Notes: generated by a model not told the origin, from the letters alone. Numbered from the stretch's first letter, positions 1 to 7,646 are shown. The stretch is 17,082 nt of DNA from an uncultured bacterium (GCA_900553845.1 USEW01000020.1:1-17082), one strand, 5' to 3'. Numbers and translations are program-made.

Positions 1-102
1 AGTTTTCTTAACCCCAAAACTCACTGTTTTATTTTGACGTACTATTCTATTATTATTATTATTAACTTCCATTACTATTTTTCTTATTACTACATAATAG
101 AT

Positions 103-130
103 ATAGTAACTTAAAAAAATATTATGTCAA
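103..130 (-). promoter_or_regulatory. Possible promoter reading out of the left edge
   Basis: On the minus strand a perfect TTGACA (125-130) is followed after 16 bases by TACTAT (103-108). Alternative -10 choices, ACTATA and CTATAT, lie at 17 and 18 bases. It sits just beyond the metX stop and would drive a gene leaving the window at base 1. The -35 is perfect, but the -10 is only a partial match in AT-rich DNA, so the call is tentative. Confidence 0.35.
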
Positions 131-132
131 CA

Positions 133-178
133 GAAAGTATTATTTTTCATGAACCGTATTAAATCATCAAATACTTTC
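133..178 (-). terminator. Inverted repeat at the 3' end of metX
   Basis: GAAAGTAT (133-140) and ATACTTTC (171-178) form 8-bp inverted arms around a 30-base loop that includes the metX stop codon. A run of T on the minus strand follows only about 10 bases after the stem, so this is at best a weak terminator. It could equally be chance. Confidence 0.2.
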
Positions 179-1318
179 TAAGTCTGATAAAAACCCTTTT
201 ATTATCTTAGTCTGAGCATCAAATTCAAGCAAAAAAGCATCATGTCCGCAAGGTGAATCTATTTCGCAAAATGAAACATTCTTATTTGTCTTAACAAGTG
301 CATTTACAATCTCCTTTGCTTGGCTTGTTGTAAACAACCAGTCACTTGAAAAAGAAATAACTAAAAATTTTGCCTGTGAGTTTTCAAATGCATCACTTAA
401 TGTGCCATATTTATATGTTAAATCAAAATAATCAACGGCTTTTGTTATATATAAATATGAATTTGCATCAAACCTATTTACAAAACTTTGTCCTTGATAA
501 TGAAGATAACTTTCAACTTGAAAATCCGCTTGAAAATCAAAATTTCTTACACCAGATAAAGTTTCATTATCTTTATTTTGTTTTAAAAATTGACGTCCAA
601 ATTTATTTTTCATGGCTTCTTCACATAAATATGTTATATGCCCAACCATTCTTGCAATAGAAAGTCCTTTTTCAGGATGTTCCTTATCATAATAGTCACC
701 ATTATTAAAATTTTCATCACTTAATATGGCATTGCGGCTTACAGCATTAAAAGCAATAGCTTGAGGACTTAACCTTGAAGTAGAAGCAATAATAATACAT
801 CCTTTAACCATATCAGGATACATAATAGCCCAGCTTTGTGCCATCATTCCACCCATCGAACCACCCGCCGCTATTATTTTTTTTATCCCAAGATAATCAA
901 TCAATTCTTTTTGGAGTCGAACAGCATCCTCAATTGTATAAATAGGAAAGTTTAAGCCATAAGGTTTATTTGTTTTGGGATTAATTGATGAAGGTCCCGT
1001 TGTTCCTTTGCAGCCGCCTAATATATTTGAACATAAAATAAAATATTTATCAGTATCAAAAGCTTTACCGCTTCCTATCATATCATTCCACCAACCGGGT
1101 TTTTTATCAGTTTCATTGTTATAAAATGCAGCATGGGCATCACCTGTCAGTGCATGAAATACAATTATTGCGTTATCTTTTGAAGAATTTAGATTGCCAT
1201 AAGTTTCATATGCAATGTTTACATTCTCAAGAACCTCACCAGATTCCAATTCAAAAGGATGAGTTACTGTATAATTTTGTAATGATACTATTTCTTTATT
1301 TTCAATTGTGTTGTTCAT
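167..1318 (-). CDS. metX: Homoserine O-acyltransferase MetX
   Basis: Alpha/beta-hydrolase that activates homoserine by O-acylation (acetyl-CoA in most MetX enzymes) for methionine synthesis in the cytoplasm. The 383 residues match the usual family length of about 370-390. The nucleophile is Ser154 in GGSMGG, and the rest of the triad is visible as Asp326 (SSDWLF) and His359 (GHDAF). The family signature GGCKGTTGPSS lies at 101-111, and HALTGDAH at 55-62 forms the oxyanion-hole region. The start ATG overlaps the stop of the upstream zinc-ribbon gene by 4 bases (ATGA), so translation is probably coupled. No metY, metW or other methionine gene is adjacent and no SAM riboswitch was seen. Sequence alone does not securely separate acetyl from succinyl specificity in this family. 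Confidence 0.93.
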   Translation of the reverse strand: MNNTIENKEIVSLQNYTVTHPFELESGEVLENVNIAYETYGNLNSSKDNAIIVFHALTGDAHAAFYNNETDKKPGWWNDMIGSGKAFDTDKYFILCSNILGGCKGTTGPSSINPKTNKPYGLNFPIYTIEDAVRLQKELIDYLGIKKIIAAGGSMGGMMAQSWAIMYPDMVKGCIIIASTSRLSPQAIAFNAVSRNAILSDENFNNGDYYDKEHPEKGLSIARMVGHITYLCEEAMKNKFGRQFLKQNKDNETLSGVRNFDFQADFQVESYLHYQGQSFVNRFDANSYLYITKAVDYFDLTYKYGTLSDAFENSQAKFLVISFSSDWLFTTSQAKEIVNALVKTNKNVSFCEIDSPCGHDAFLLEFDAQTKIIKGFLSDLESI

Positions 1319-1533
1319 AATTTATAATCCCAAATATAAATTTGTCCGCAATATTTACAAACAGCATGGTTATTCATAAAAGATAAGTCAGGCTTAAAAT
1401 TGTAACCATTTACATCTATTATCATATCGCCTTTTTTATCATAATAATACTTATATTCCTTATTACCTTGATAATTTTCATCAAACATAAGCTCAAATTT
1501 ATCAATGGTTTTACAATTCTTGCAAATAAACAT
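1315..1533 (-). CDS. Small zinc-ribbon protein, function unknown
   Basis: A 72-residue protein with two CxxC pairs, CKNC at Cys4-Cys7 and CKYC at Cys59-Cys62, the arrangement expected for a single zinc ribbon. An acidic and tyrosine-rich middle separates them. The gene is preceded by a strong AGGAGG ribosome site placed inside the end of the upstream membrane-protein gene. Its start shares one base with that gene's stop (TAATG), and its own stop overlaps the metX start, so it is the middle gene of a coupled trio. There is no recognisable enzyme motif. It could be a structural zinc protein or a small regulator. That it is a gene is well supported by the ribosome site and overlaps; the function is unknown. 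Confidence 0.75.
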   Translation of the reverse strand: MFICKNCKTIDKFELMFDENYQGNKEYKYYYDKKGDMIIDVNGYNFKPDLSFMNNHAVCKYCGQIYIWDYKL

Positions 1534-2486
1534 TATTTGTTAAACCTCCTAAAAAATAATGTCATTGCAATAGAACGAATTGGCAAAGTATAACCAACAA
1601 CAATAAATGTAACAAACGATTTGAAAACAGATTTTGATAACATAAATGAATCAATATGTAAGTTTATCCCCTCAATTGAATTTAGTAAATCATTAATTTG
1701 ACCAATCGGAAGTTTTATTATATAGGCTTCAATAAACTTCACAAAAAAACTATCCCAATTTGCCCAAATAAAACCCCAGTGTATAATATCAGGCAAAAGT
1801 AAATAACAAATAACAAACATAAAAAACAAAAGTAAAACTGTTATAAAAAATCTACCTTTTACGACTTCAAAACTTTTTGAAATATGACTAAATATATTTG
1901 AATTTTCATTAACAGCAAAACTTTGAATAACAAAAGCCAGATAAATAAATGTTATAAGCCCACCTATTACAAAAAATAATGAGCCTATTGAGATAATTAG
2001 TGAAGTAATTAAAATAAGCATTAAATATGAAGTAATATGACGAGATATAATTTCATTATGAGTTTTTATATCGGAAATTACGCCATCTTTTGTCTTTAAA
2101 CTAAGGCTCATTGAACATATAGCACCAATAGCAATTAAGTAGTCATAAAATGCTTTAATAAAAAACAAAAATCCCGGAAGTGTTATTAAAGTTAATATTA
2201 AAAAAGCAAATTGAACATTTTGAAATATGGGATATCTATATCTTATAACCTCAAAATTATAGGAAAAAATATATGAGGATGCAAATATAACTATAATGCC
2301 TATGACTTGTCCTAAAATAGGAAATGTCATATATTTTAAAAATTTGTCTAGATTTAAGAAATAAAGTTTTACACTTTCACAAACTATTGAAAAAATAAGC
2401 CCAATATTGCTTTGGGTATTTTCAATTATTTCATTTTTTATTTTTCTGATTGTTTTTTTGCTTTTTTTCTTCATGTTTCTATTCAT
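1533..2486 (-). CDS. Polytopic membrane protein, unknown
   Basis: 317 residues with a very basic N-terminus (MNRNMKKKSKKTIRK) and about six hydrophobic segments, near 54-76, 92-110, 112-128, 153-192 (long enough for two), 212-235 and 287-312. The stretch around 193-212 (NENSNIFSHISKSFEVVKG) has the pattern of a short amphipathic turn before the next membrane helix seen in DUF975/YciC-like and GDPD-membrane-domain proteins. That comparison is from memory of the pattern, not a firm family call. A second in-frame ATG at codon 5 is an alternative start; neither has a strong ribosome site. It is the first gene of the operon with the zinc-ribbon gene and metX, and an extended -10 lies just upstream. 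Confidence 0.7.
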   Translation of the reverse strand: MNRNMKKKSKKTIRKIKNEIIENTQSNIGLIFSIVCESVKLYFLNLDKFLKYMTFPILGQVIGIIVIFASSYIFSYNFEVIRYRYPIFQNVQFAFLILTLITLPGFLFFIKAFYDYLIAIGAICSMSLSLKTKDGVISDIKTHNEIISRHITSYLMLILITSLIISIGSLFFVIGGLITFIYLAFVIQSFAVNENSNIFSHISKSFEVVKGRFFITVLLLFFMFVICYLLLPDIIHWGFIWANWDSFFVKFIEAYIIKLPIGQINDLLNSIEGINLHIDSFMLSKSVFKSFVTFIVVGYTLPIRSIAMTLFFRRFNK

Positions 2487-2501
2487 TACCCATCAATAAT
2501 A

Positions 2502-2510
2502 ATTATACCA
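2502..2510 (-). promoter_or_regulatory. Extended -10 promoter for the membrane protein-metX operon
   Basis: The minus strand reads TGGTATAAT (2510 down to 2502), a perfect TATAAT with the TG extension. Transcription would start near 2495, leaving a leader of only about 9 bases before the ATG at 2486. No convincing -35 is present at 17 bases. The region that would hold it is immediately followed by the left direct repeat of the element at 2530-3096. Confidence 0.55.
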
Positions 2511-2529
2511 TGCATAATTATTCAGCGAT

Positions 2530-2544
2530 AGCCCGTTATAAAAA
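2530..2544 (+). repeat. Left direct repeat of the element
   Basis: agcccgttataaaaa, identical to 3082-3096. It directly abuts the upstream side of the operon promoter at 2502-2510, so the element was placed between two divergent promoters. Confidence 0.6.
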
Positions 2545-3081
2545 GCTAAAACTAAGAAATAATAGTAAACAAAAAAATTGAACTTCAAGGCGTAAGTCGT
2601 GCTGAGCTTTAGACGAGGAAGCGACCCAGCTTCCGAGTATAAAGTGAAGTAGTTAATGACCGCCGTGGCTAGACAGCTTCACGAAAGTGAAGGTGGCATG
2701 CCTCCGGCGGGAAAAAACAATAGATAAACACCAGTCAAGTTGTATTTTTGGAGGAACAAGAAAGGATGAGGTATGGTATCTTGGATTACGCAGCGCTCAA
2801 AACCAAGCAACTCCGTTTCGCAATTTAACAATTGCTACACTTAGTTAGGTTTTTCGCAATCAGGCATCGGATTTCTGGACGGGCGGAGTCCCTGGGAGTG
2901 AAAGAAGCGTAGCAAAAATCGGGGGAATGCGTAAAAAAGCCAGAGCCGACAGCACAAAGTGCGACAGGTGAAGCGCTTTGAGCTTGAAGGAAATTCAAGC
3001 CAGCCAACTGTCAGCTCCTCTTGTAGGCGAAGCCAAAGGCTGAGCCGTACAAGGGAGGGTCCTCTTCAGGGGAGAATCCCC

Positions 3082-3096
3082 AGCCCGTTATAAAAA
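3082..3096 (+). repeat. Right direct repeat of the element
   Basis: agcccgttataaaaa, identical to 2530-2544. It lies right after the terminal GGGGA/TCCCC hairpin (3069-3081) and five bases before the -35 of the tRNA-Leu promoter. Target-site duplication or a recombination site would both explain the pair. Confidence 0.6.
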
Positions 3097-3101
3097 AACA
3101 C

Positions 3102-3130
3102 TTGTCAAAAAAAAATATTTGTATTATATT
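3102..3130 (+). promoter_or_regulatory. Promoter of tRNA-Leu
   Basis: TTGTCA (3102-3107), a 17-base spacer, then TATATT (3125-3130), each one mismatch from consensus. The expected start near 3137 lies about 25 bases before the mature tRNA. Confidence 0.65.
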
Positions 3131-3162
3131 AAATTTTATGGACAATTAAATATTAAAGATGT

Positions 3163-3252
3163 GCCCTTGTGGCGGAATCGGTAGACGCGTTGGACTTAAA
3201 ATCCAATGGGGCTAATTACCTCGTACCAGTTCAAGTCTGGTCAAGGGCACCA
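3163..3252 (+). tRNA. tRNA-Leu (anticodon UAA)
   Basis: The acceptor stem gcccttg (3163-3169) pairs with caagggc (3242-3248). It is followed by discriminator A and an encoded CCA (3250-3252). The anticodon stem is TTGGA/TCCAA with loop CTTAAAA, giving anticodon TAA at 3197-3199. The long variable arm (about 3207-3221) is typical of class II tRNAs such as leucine. The T arm is CCAG-TTCAAGT-CTGG. All cloverleaf parts are intact. Confidence 0.96.
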
Positions 3253-3255
3253 TTT

Positions 3256-3286
3256 AAAAAGACTCAATATATATTGAGTCTTTTTT
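3256..3286. terminator. Bidirectional intrinsic terminator
   Basis: A 20-base perfect palindrome, GACTCAATAT followed by its complement (3261-3280), has five A before it and six T after it. It therefore works on the plus strand for tRNA-Leu. In reverse it works for the metallophosphoesterase operon, whose last stop is at 3331. Confidence 0.85.
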
Positions 3287-3330
3287 ATTAGTGGGATTTT
3301 TAAATAAATAGAAAACAAATTTATAAAGCA

Positions 3331-4137
3331 TTATTCAAATTCAATTACTACAATCTCTGGTACACAATTAAATCGAATAGGTAAAATACTATTACCAATT
3401 CCTTTCGTAATAAACATTTTCTTACCTTCTTCAATAACTAAACCTTGAGAATACTTATTTCCATATATTGAAGGAACAATTAATGCGCCCAAAAGTGGTA
3501 ACTTAACTTGACCGCCGTGTAAATGTCCAGCTAATGTAATATTTACATCTTGTGGTACTTTGTAAAAGATATCTGGCGAATGGGTTAATAAAATTGTAGG
3601 TTTATGAGTCGCCTTCAAAGCACTATAAACATACGGTGTTCTTGTAGTTAAGTCCTCAACTCCGGCTATATAAATAGTTTTGCCATTGATGCAAACTTTT
3701 TTATTTGAATTTTTAAGAATTTTTATGCCGATTTGATTGAGCTTATTTGTTATATCTTCACCATCAAGCCACCAATCATGGTTTCCTAAAACAGAATAAA
3801 AGCCATATTTGGACTTAACATTTTTAAGTTCTTTTACTATGTTTCCAATTGGCATTGTCATATTTTTCTCGTGTCCTGAAACATAATCACCAACTGACAA
3901 GACAACGTCTGCATTTTGTTTATTAATAAGGCTTACAACTTTTTCTAATCTTTTTTGTTGATTAGGTTTAATATGAAAATCTCCAATTAAAACAGCTTTA
4001 ATTCCTGCTAATTCAGGATCTTTAATATTAATATTATTAACTATAAGCCTATTAGGTTCTATATAAAAACTATAAAATCCTAAAAATACTATTAAAATTA
4101 TTAGTATATTTTTTTTCACATAAATAATGTAGCACAC
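3331..4137 (-). CDS. Membrane-anchored calcineurin-like metallophosphoesterase
   Basis: 268 residues: an N-terminal membrane anchor (about 10-26) followed by a complete two-metal phosphoesterase domain. Metal ligands are Asp53 and His55 (GDFH), Asp84 (GDYV), Asn119-His120-Asp121 (GNHD), His186 (THSPD) and His205/His207 (GHLHGG). The compact size, the anchor and the GHLHGGQ ending resemble the YkuE/YaeI group, to which the lipid A enzyme LpxG also belongs. The substrate cannot be told from sequence. The first codon is GTG with no ribosome site. A second GTG at codon 7 (4119) gives MKKNILII, an equally plausible start, so the exact N-terminus is open. It follows the HepT/MntA pair on the same strand after 45 bases and ends at a bidirectional terminator. 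Confidence 0.85.
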   Translation of the reverse strand: MCYIIYVKKNILIILIVFLGFYSFYIEPNRLIVNNINIKDPELAGIKAVLIGDFHIKPNQQKRLEKVVSLINKQNADVVLSVGDYVSGHEKNMTMPIGNIVKELKNVKSKYGFYSVLGNHDWWLDGEDITNKLNQIGIKILKNSNKKVCINGKTIYIAGVEDLTTRTPYVYSALKATHKPTILLTHSPDIFYKVPQDVNITLAGHLHGGQVKLPLLGALIVPSIYGNKYSQGLVIEEGKKMFITKGIGNSILPIRFNCVPEIVVIEFE

Positions 4138-4182
4138 AATGTTTATACTTGAAAAGATTAAAAATTATTAACTATGTGCAAA

Positions 4183-4488
4183 TTAAATTGTGTTGTTAAA
4201 TTCTATTTTTATATAATTCTTTTTTATCTCATCTTGAAAAGCTTGTGGTAATTTGTCAAACTCTTTTAGATCTATCAAAAAAGGGATATTGCTGTCATTT
4301 AAAAGCTTGTTTAGTTCGTATAAATTCTTACTTGAGTCATTAAAATTTTTTACGACTAAATCTAAATCACTACCAGAATGGCAATCATTTGTCAATCTGC
4401 TGCCATAAGCCCAAATCTCAGCATTAGGACAGTATTGGTTAAAAATTTCATTTAATACATCTAAATATTTTGGTTTTAAATTAAGCAT
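4183..4488 (-). CDS. mntA: MNT-type nucleotidyltransferase antitoxin (MntA-like)
   Basis: Minimal nucleotidyltransferase of about 101 residues. The motif GSX10DXD is exact: GS followed by ten residues and DLD, starting at Gly29 when counted from this ATG. A third acidic residue follows in PFLID (Asp73). In characterised HepT/MntA modules this enzyme transfers AMP to a tyrosine of the HEPN toxin and so silences it. I chose the ATG at 4488. A TTG two codons upstream (4494) is possible, but the AAAGAAAG ribosome-like sequence is weak for both. The start overlaps the end of the upstream HEPN gene, the usual order and coupling for this family. The fold belongs to the group paired with HI0074-like partners. 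Confidence 0.85.
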   Translation of the reverse strand: MLNLKPKYLDVLNEIFNQYCPNAEIWAYGSRLTNDCHSGSDLDLVVKNFNDSSKNLYELNKLLNDSNIPFLIDLKEFDKLPQAFQDEIKKNYIKIEFNNTI

Positions 4489-4897
4489 TGTCAATAACTT
4501 TCTTTAAATTTTTCACATCTTTTAAAAAATCATTTACTAAAGATAGTGTTTCTTGTGCAAATGCCTGTCCATAATCGTGAGAAGTATTATTTCTATTATC
4601 TCTATATTTTAGCCACCTTTCGGTTTCTTCCTCAGATATAAGAGAATGTTTATGTGCGTGTCTAAAAATATCCTTAAAAGAAAGCATATCAACGGCTTTT
4701 TTAGATGCAAAATATGGATTAAGTTTTTTCTTTAACAATTTACCACTTTGTTCAAGGGGCATTTCAAATCCCTTCACCAAAGAATTACGATATAATTCAT
4801 AATCAATGGTATCTTCTTTGGTGAGTTTCAGCTTTTCATATGACTTTTCAAGAGTCGCTATACATTTTTCCAAATATTGAGTATTTATTTCAGACAT
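4481..4897 (-). CDS. hepT: HEPN toxin of the HepT family
   Basis: All-helical protein of 138 residues with the diagnostic RX4HXY motif intact: Arg102, His107 and Tyr109 in RNNTSHDY. In the family Arg and His form the RNase active site, and the Tyr is the residue AMPylated by the partner MntA. The fold and the partner match the HI0074/HI0073 'nucleotidyltransferase substrate-binding' type. The start has a clear ribosome site (AAGGGAGA, 8-9 bases before ATG). The gene overlaps mntA by 8 bases, toxin first. It is divergent from clpB across 124 bases. Preservation of both motifs argues that the module is functional rather than decaying. Confidence 0.85.
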   Translation of the reverse strand: MSEINTQYLEKCIATLEKSYEKLKLTKEDTIDYELYRNSLVKGFEMPLEQSGKLLKKKLNPYFASKKAVDMLSFKDIFRHAHKHSLISEEETERWLKYRDNRNNTSHDYGQAFAQETLSLVNDFLKDVKNLKKVIDNA

Positions 4898-5021
4898 TAA
4901 ATTATCTCCCTTAATTACTTTAGCATAAATTAAAATAATTAAAAAATGGTTAATTTTTTAGAAATGTTAAAAAAAAGTTTTAAAATGAAAATATAAAGAT
5001 TTTTATTTGGAGGCAGATTTT
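4898..5021. promoter_or_regulatory. Divergent hepT/clpB intergenic region
   Basis: 124 bases that must hold both start signals. Toward hepT a weak extended -10, TGCTAAAGT (4925 down to 4917), is visible. Toward clpB a TATAAA lies at 4992-4997 without a good -35. Between them is a 7-bp inverted repeat, TAAAAAA/TTTTTTA (4940-4946/4954-4960), that could be an operator. No CIRCE element (TTAGCACTC-N9-GAGTGCTAA) is present, so classic HrcA control of clpB is not supported by sequence. Confidence 0.35.
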
Positions 5022-7646
5022 ATGATTGATTTAAACCAACTTACACAAAGGGCTCAAAACATAATTTTTCAAGCACAACAGCTTATGCTTGAAAATAATA
5101 ATTCCCAAATCGATGATGAGCATGTTTTAATGAGCATATTAAATGATAACGATGACATTTCAAAAGAATATGCAAAAGATTTAAAAATGAATGAGCAATT
5201 TAAATCTAAACTTCAGGACTTAATAGATAAAAAGCCTAAAATATCACAAATGATGAACTCTCAACAGTTGTATTTGTCGCAAAATACAATGAACTTGCTT
5301 GAGAATGCAAAAAATGAAGCACAAAAACTTCATGATTCGTTTATAAGTGTTGAACATTTATTACTTGCACTAAGTCAAACGACCAATGCTGAATTACTAA
5401 TTTTAATAAATAATTATGGAATAACAAAAGATAAAATTTTAAGTGTTATGAAAAAAGTTAGAGGTAATAACAAAGTGGATTCACAAAATGCTGAGGAAAA
5501 ATATAAAGCTTTGGAAAAATATTCTACAGATTTGACGGAAATGGCAAGAAGAGGGAAGTTAGATCCTGTTATAGGTCGTGATGAAGAAGTTCGTCGTATA
5601 ATTCAGGTGTTAAATCGTAAAACGAAAAATAACCCTGTCTTAATTGGTGAACCTGGGGTTGGAAAAACTGCAATAGTTGAAGGTCTTGCTCAAAGGATAA
5701 TACGTGGTGACGTTCCTGAAAGCATAAAACATACAAAACTTATATCACTTGATTTAGGTGCGCTTGTTGCAGGGGCTAAATTCCGTGGTGAGTTTGAAGA
5801 ACGATTAAAAAGTGTGTTAAAAGAAGTTGAAAAATCAAATGGCGAAATAATAATGTTTATTGATGAACTTCATTTGGTTGTAGGCGCTGGTAATCAAGAG
5901 GGATCGATGGATGCAGGCAATCTATTAAAACCGCTTCTTGCACGTGGAGTGTTAAGATGCATTGGAGCTACTACTATTAACGAATATCGAAAATATATTG
6001 AAAAAGATCCGGCTTTAGAGCGTCGTTTTCAACCGGTAATGGTGCTTGAGCCAACCGTTGAGGATACAATTTCTATTTTGCGTGGGTTAAAACAACGTTA
6101 TGAAGTACACCATGGTATTAGGATAAAAGACTCGGCTTTAATTGCAGCAGCTAAACTTTCAAATCGTTATATACAAGATAGATTTTTACCTGATAAAGCT
6201 ATTGATTTAATTGATGAAGCAGCTTCTTCTTTACGTATTGAAATCGACTCTATGCCAAGTGAGTTAGATAATTTAATAAGACAAAAAATGCAGCTTGAAA
6301 TTGAGCGTGAAGCAATAAAAAAAGAAGAACAAGATGAGGAAAATATTAAAAAGATTCAAAATCTTGATAGTATAATAAACGATCTTAGTCAAAAGATTGA
6401 TGTTTTAAAAAGACAATGGGAAAGCGAAAAAGAAGCTTTAATGTCTGATAATCAGATTAGAGAAGAAATAGAAAAAACAAAAATTGAAATTGAAAAAGCC
6501 GAACGTGAAACCGACCTTCAAAAAGCTGCCGAGTTAAAATATGGCAAGCTTATTGACCTTGAAAAACGTTTGAAACAGGTGGATGAAAATAATAACAACA
6601 AGAAAAATGAAAATACACTGCTTAAAGAAGAAATTGACGAAGACGACATTGCAAATGTTGTCAGCAAGTGGACAAATATACCTGTTAACAAACTTATGGA
6701 AGGAGAAATGGAAAAACTTTTAAAAATGGAAGATATAATCCATAATGAAGTAATTGGCCAGGATGAAGCCGTTGAATCCGTATCAAATGCTATTCGTCTT
6801 GCACGTTCGGGGTTAAAAGATCCAAAACGACCAATAGGCACTTTTATATTTTTAGGCCCTACAGGTGTTGGTAAAACCCAACTTGCAAAAGCTTTAGCAA
6901 AATTTATGTTTAATGACGAAGATTCACTAATACGTATTGATATGTCAGAATATATGGAAAAGCATCAGGTAGCTCGTTTGATTGGTGCGCCTCCTGGATA
7001 TGTTGGTTATGATGAAGGCGGACAATTAACTGAAGCTGTGAGAAGAAAACCATATTCTGTTATATTGTTTGATGAAATTGAAAAAGCCCATAGTGACGTC
7101 TTCAACATTATGCTACAAATGATAGATGATGGTCGTTTAACTGATTCAAAGGGACGAACTGTCGATTTTAAAAATACACTTATTATTATGACAAGTAACT
7201 TGGGTTCTGATATAATTCTAAACGATACACTAAACTCACTTGTATCTGATAGTGAATTTGACAAAACTAAAGAAAAAATACTCGATTTGTTAAAACACTC
7301 TTTTAAGCCTGAGTTTTTGAATCGTATTGATGATATTGTTTATTTTAAAGCTTTATCACTTGCACAGTTAACCGGTATTGTTGATATTAAAATTCAAAAT
7401 TTAAAAAATTTACTAAACGAAAAAAATATAAATCTCAAATTAACGCCCGATGGACGAGAATATCTAGCAACACAAGGTTTTAACCCTATTTATGGTGCAA
7501 GACCACTTATCCGAACAATTCGAACTCTTGTTGAAAACCCGCTTTCAAAAAAGATTTTATCAGGTGAAATAAAAGATGGTGACACTGTAATAATAGATTC
7601 AAAAAATCACGACAATGTTGAGTTTAAAATAGAAAATAATAATTAA
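5022..7646 (+). CDS. clpB: ClpB disaggregase (Hsp100)
   Basis: AAA+ unfoldase that, with DnaK in the cytoplasm, threads aggregated proteins through its hexamer. At 874 residues it is close to the usual 860. In order: Clp N-domain (about 1-145), AAA-1 with Walker A GEPGVGKT (209-216), pore-loop AGAKFRGEFEERL (about 251-263) and Walker B IMFIDELH (277-284). Next comes the long charged coiled-coil middle domain (about 405-530), which separates ClpB from ClpA/ClpC. AAA-2 has Walker A GPTGVGKT (612-619), PPGYVGYDE (657-665), Walker B VILFDE (680-685) and sensor MTSNLGS. No ClpP-binding IGF/L loop was noticed. I chose ATG 5022, preceded by GGAGG at 8 bases; an upstream TTG at 5007 would start inside that site. 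The gene stands alone and is probably monocistronic. Confidence 0.97.
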   Translation: MIDLNQLTQRAQNIIFQAQQLMLENNNSQIDDEHVLMSILNDNDDISKEYAKDLKMNEQFKSKLQDLIDKKPKISQMMNSQQLYLSQNTMNLLENAKNEAQKLHDSFISVEHLLLALSQTTNAELLILINNYGITKDKILSVMKKVRGNNKVDSQNAEEKYKALEKYSTDLTEMARRGKLDPVIGRDEEVRRIIQVLNRKTKNNPVLIGEPGVGKTAIVEGLAQRIIRGDVPESIKHTKLISLDLGALVAGAKFRGEFEERLKSVLKEVEKSNGEIIMFIDELHLVVGAGNQEGSMDAGNLLKPLLARGVLRCIGATTINEYRKYIEKDPALERRFQPVMVLEPTVEDTISILRGLKQRYEVHHGIRIKDSALIAAAKLSNRYIQDRFLPDKAIDLIDEAASSLRIEIDSMPSELDNLIRQKMQLEIEREAIKKEEQDEENIKKIQNLDSIINDLSQKIDVLKRQWESEKEALMSDNQIREEIEKTKIEIEKAERETDLQKAAELKYGKLIDLEKRLKQVDENNNNKKNENTLLKEEIDEDDIANVVSKWTNIPVNKLMEGEMEKLLKMEDIIHNEVIGQDEAVESVSNAIRLARSGLKDPKRPIGTFIFLGPTGVGKTQLAKALAKFMFNDEDSLIRIDMSEYMEKHQVARLIGAPPGYVGYDEGGQLTEAVRRKPYSVILFDEIEKAHSDVFNIMLQMIDDGRLTDSKGRTVDFKNTLIIMTSNLGSDIILNDTLNSLVSDSEFDKTKEKILDLLKHSFKPEFLNRIDDIVYFKALSLAQLTGIVDIKIQNLKNLLNEKNINLKLTPDGREYLATQGFNPIYGARPLIRTIRTLVENPLSKKILSGEIKDGDTVIIDSKNHDNVEFKIENNN

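Larger units (their letters stand above)
2530..3096 (+). repeat. GC-rich structured element flanked by a 15-bp direct repeat
   Basis: A non-coding island, visibly richer in G+C than the genes around it, lies between two exact copies of agcccgttataaaaa (2530-2544 and 3082-3096). It contains many short hairpins, most with A-rich plus-strand loops: 2617-2634 (6-bp stem), 2677-2692 (6 bp with a GAAA loop) enclosed by CCGCCG/CGGCGG (2660-2665/2705-2710), 2820-2835, 2877-2891, 2952-2962, 2982-3000 (7 bp), 3020-3053 (nested) and 3069-3081. A longer helix, 2943-2952 with 3008-3017, encloses two of them. The GNRA loop and A-rich loops suggest that the plus strand is the RNA strand. It could be a non-autonomous mobile element or repeat unit, a large non-coding RNA, or both. 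It does not match RNase P, tmRNA or a group II intron domain V as I know them. Confidence 0.6.

Noticed and set aside
370..660. Plus-strand open frame within metX (likewise 1126-1320)
   Set aside because: Lies antisense to metX, whose catalytic motifs are complete, and has no ribosome site.
2841..2847. Integron attC-like core sites (GTTAGGT here, ACCTAAC at 16347)
   Set aside because: They match the degenerate 7-base consensus only. No paired inner and outer boxes form an attC hairpin, and no integrase or cassette gene is present.
2825..3007. A 60-codon minus-strand open frame inside the GC-rich element
   Set aside because: Its composition (many Ser, Cys, Ala, Arg) is unlike every other protein here, it has no ribosome site, and it lies across several predicted hairpins. 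It is best explained as a by-product of the structured DNA.
2581..3081. RNase P RNA, tmRNA or group II intron
   Set aside because: The conserved GAGGAAAGTCC and ACAGAA blocks of RNase P are absent. There is no tmRNA-like acceptor with CCA, and no 34-base domain V with paired AGC/GTT ends was found.
4898..5021. CIRCE heat-shock operator before clpB
   Set aside because: The TTAGCACTC/GAGTGCTAA arms are not present; only an A/T-run inverted repeat is seen.
6518..7264. Antisense frames within clpB
   Set aside because: Ser-rich translations opposite a fully conserved AAA+ gene, with no start signals; typical shadows.
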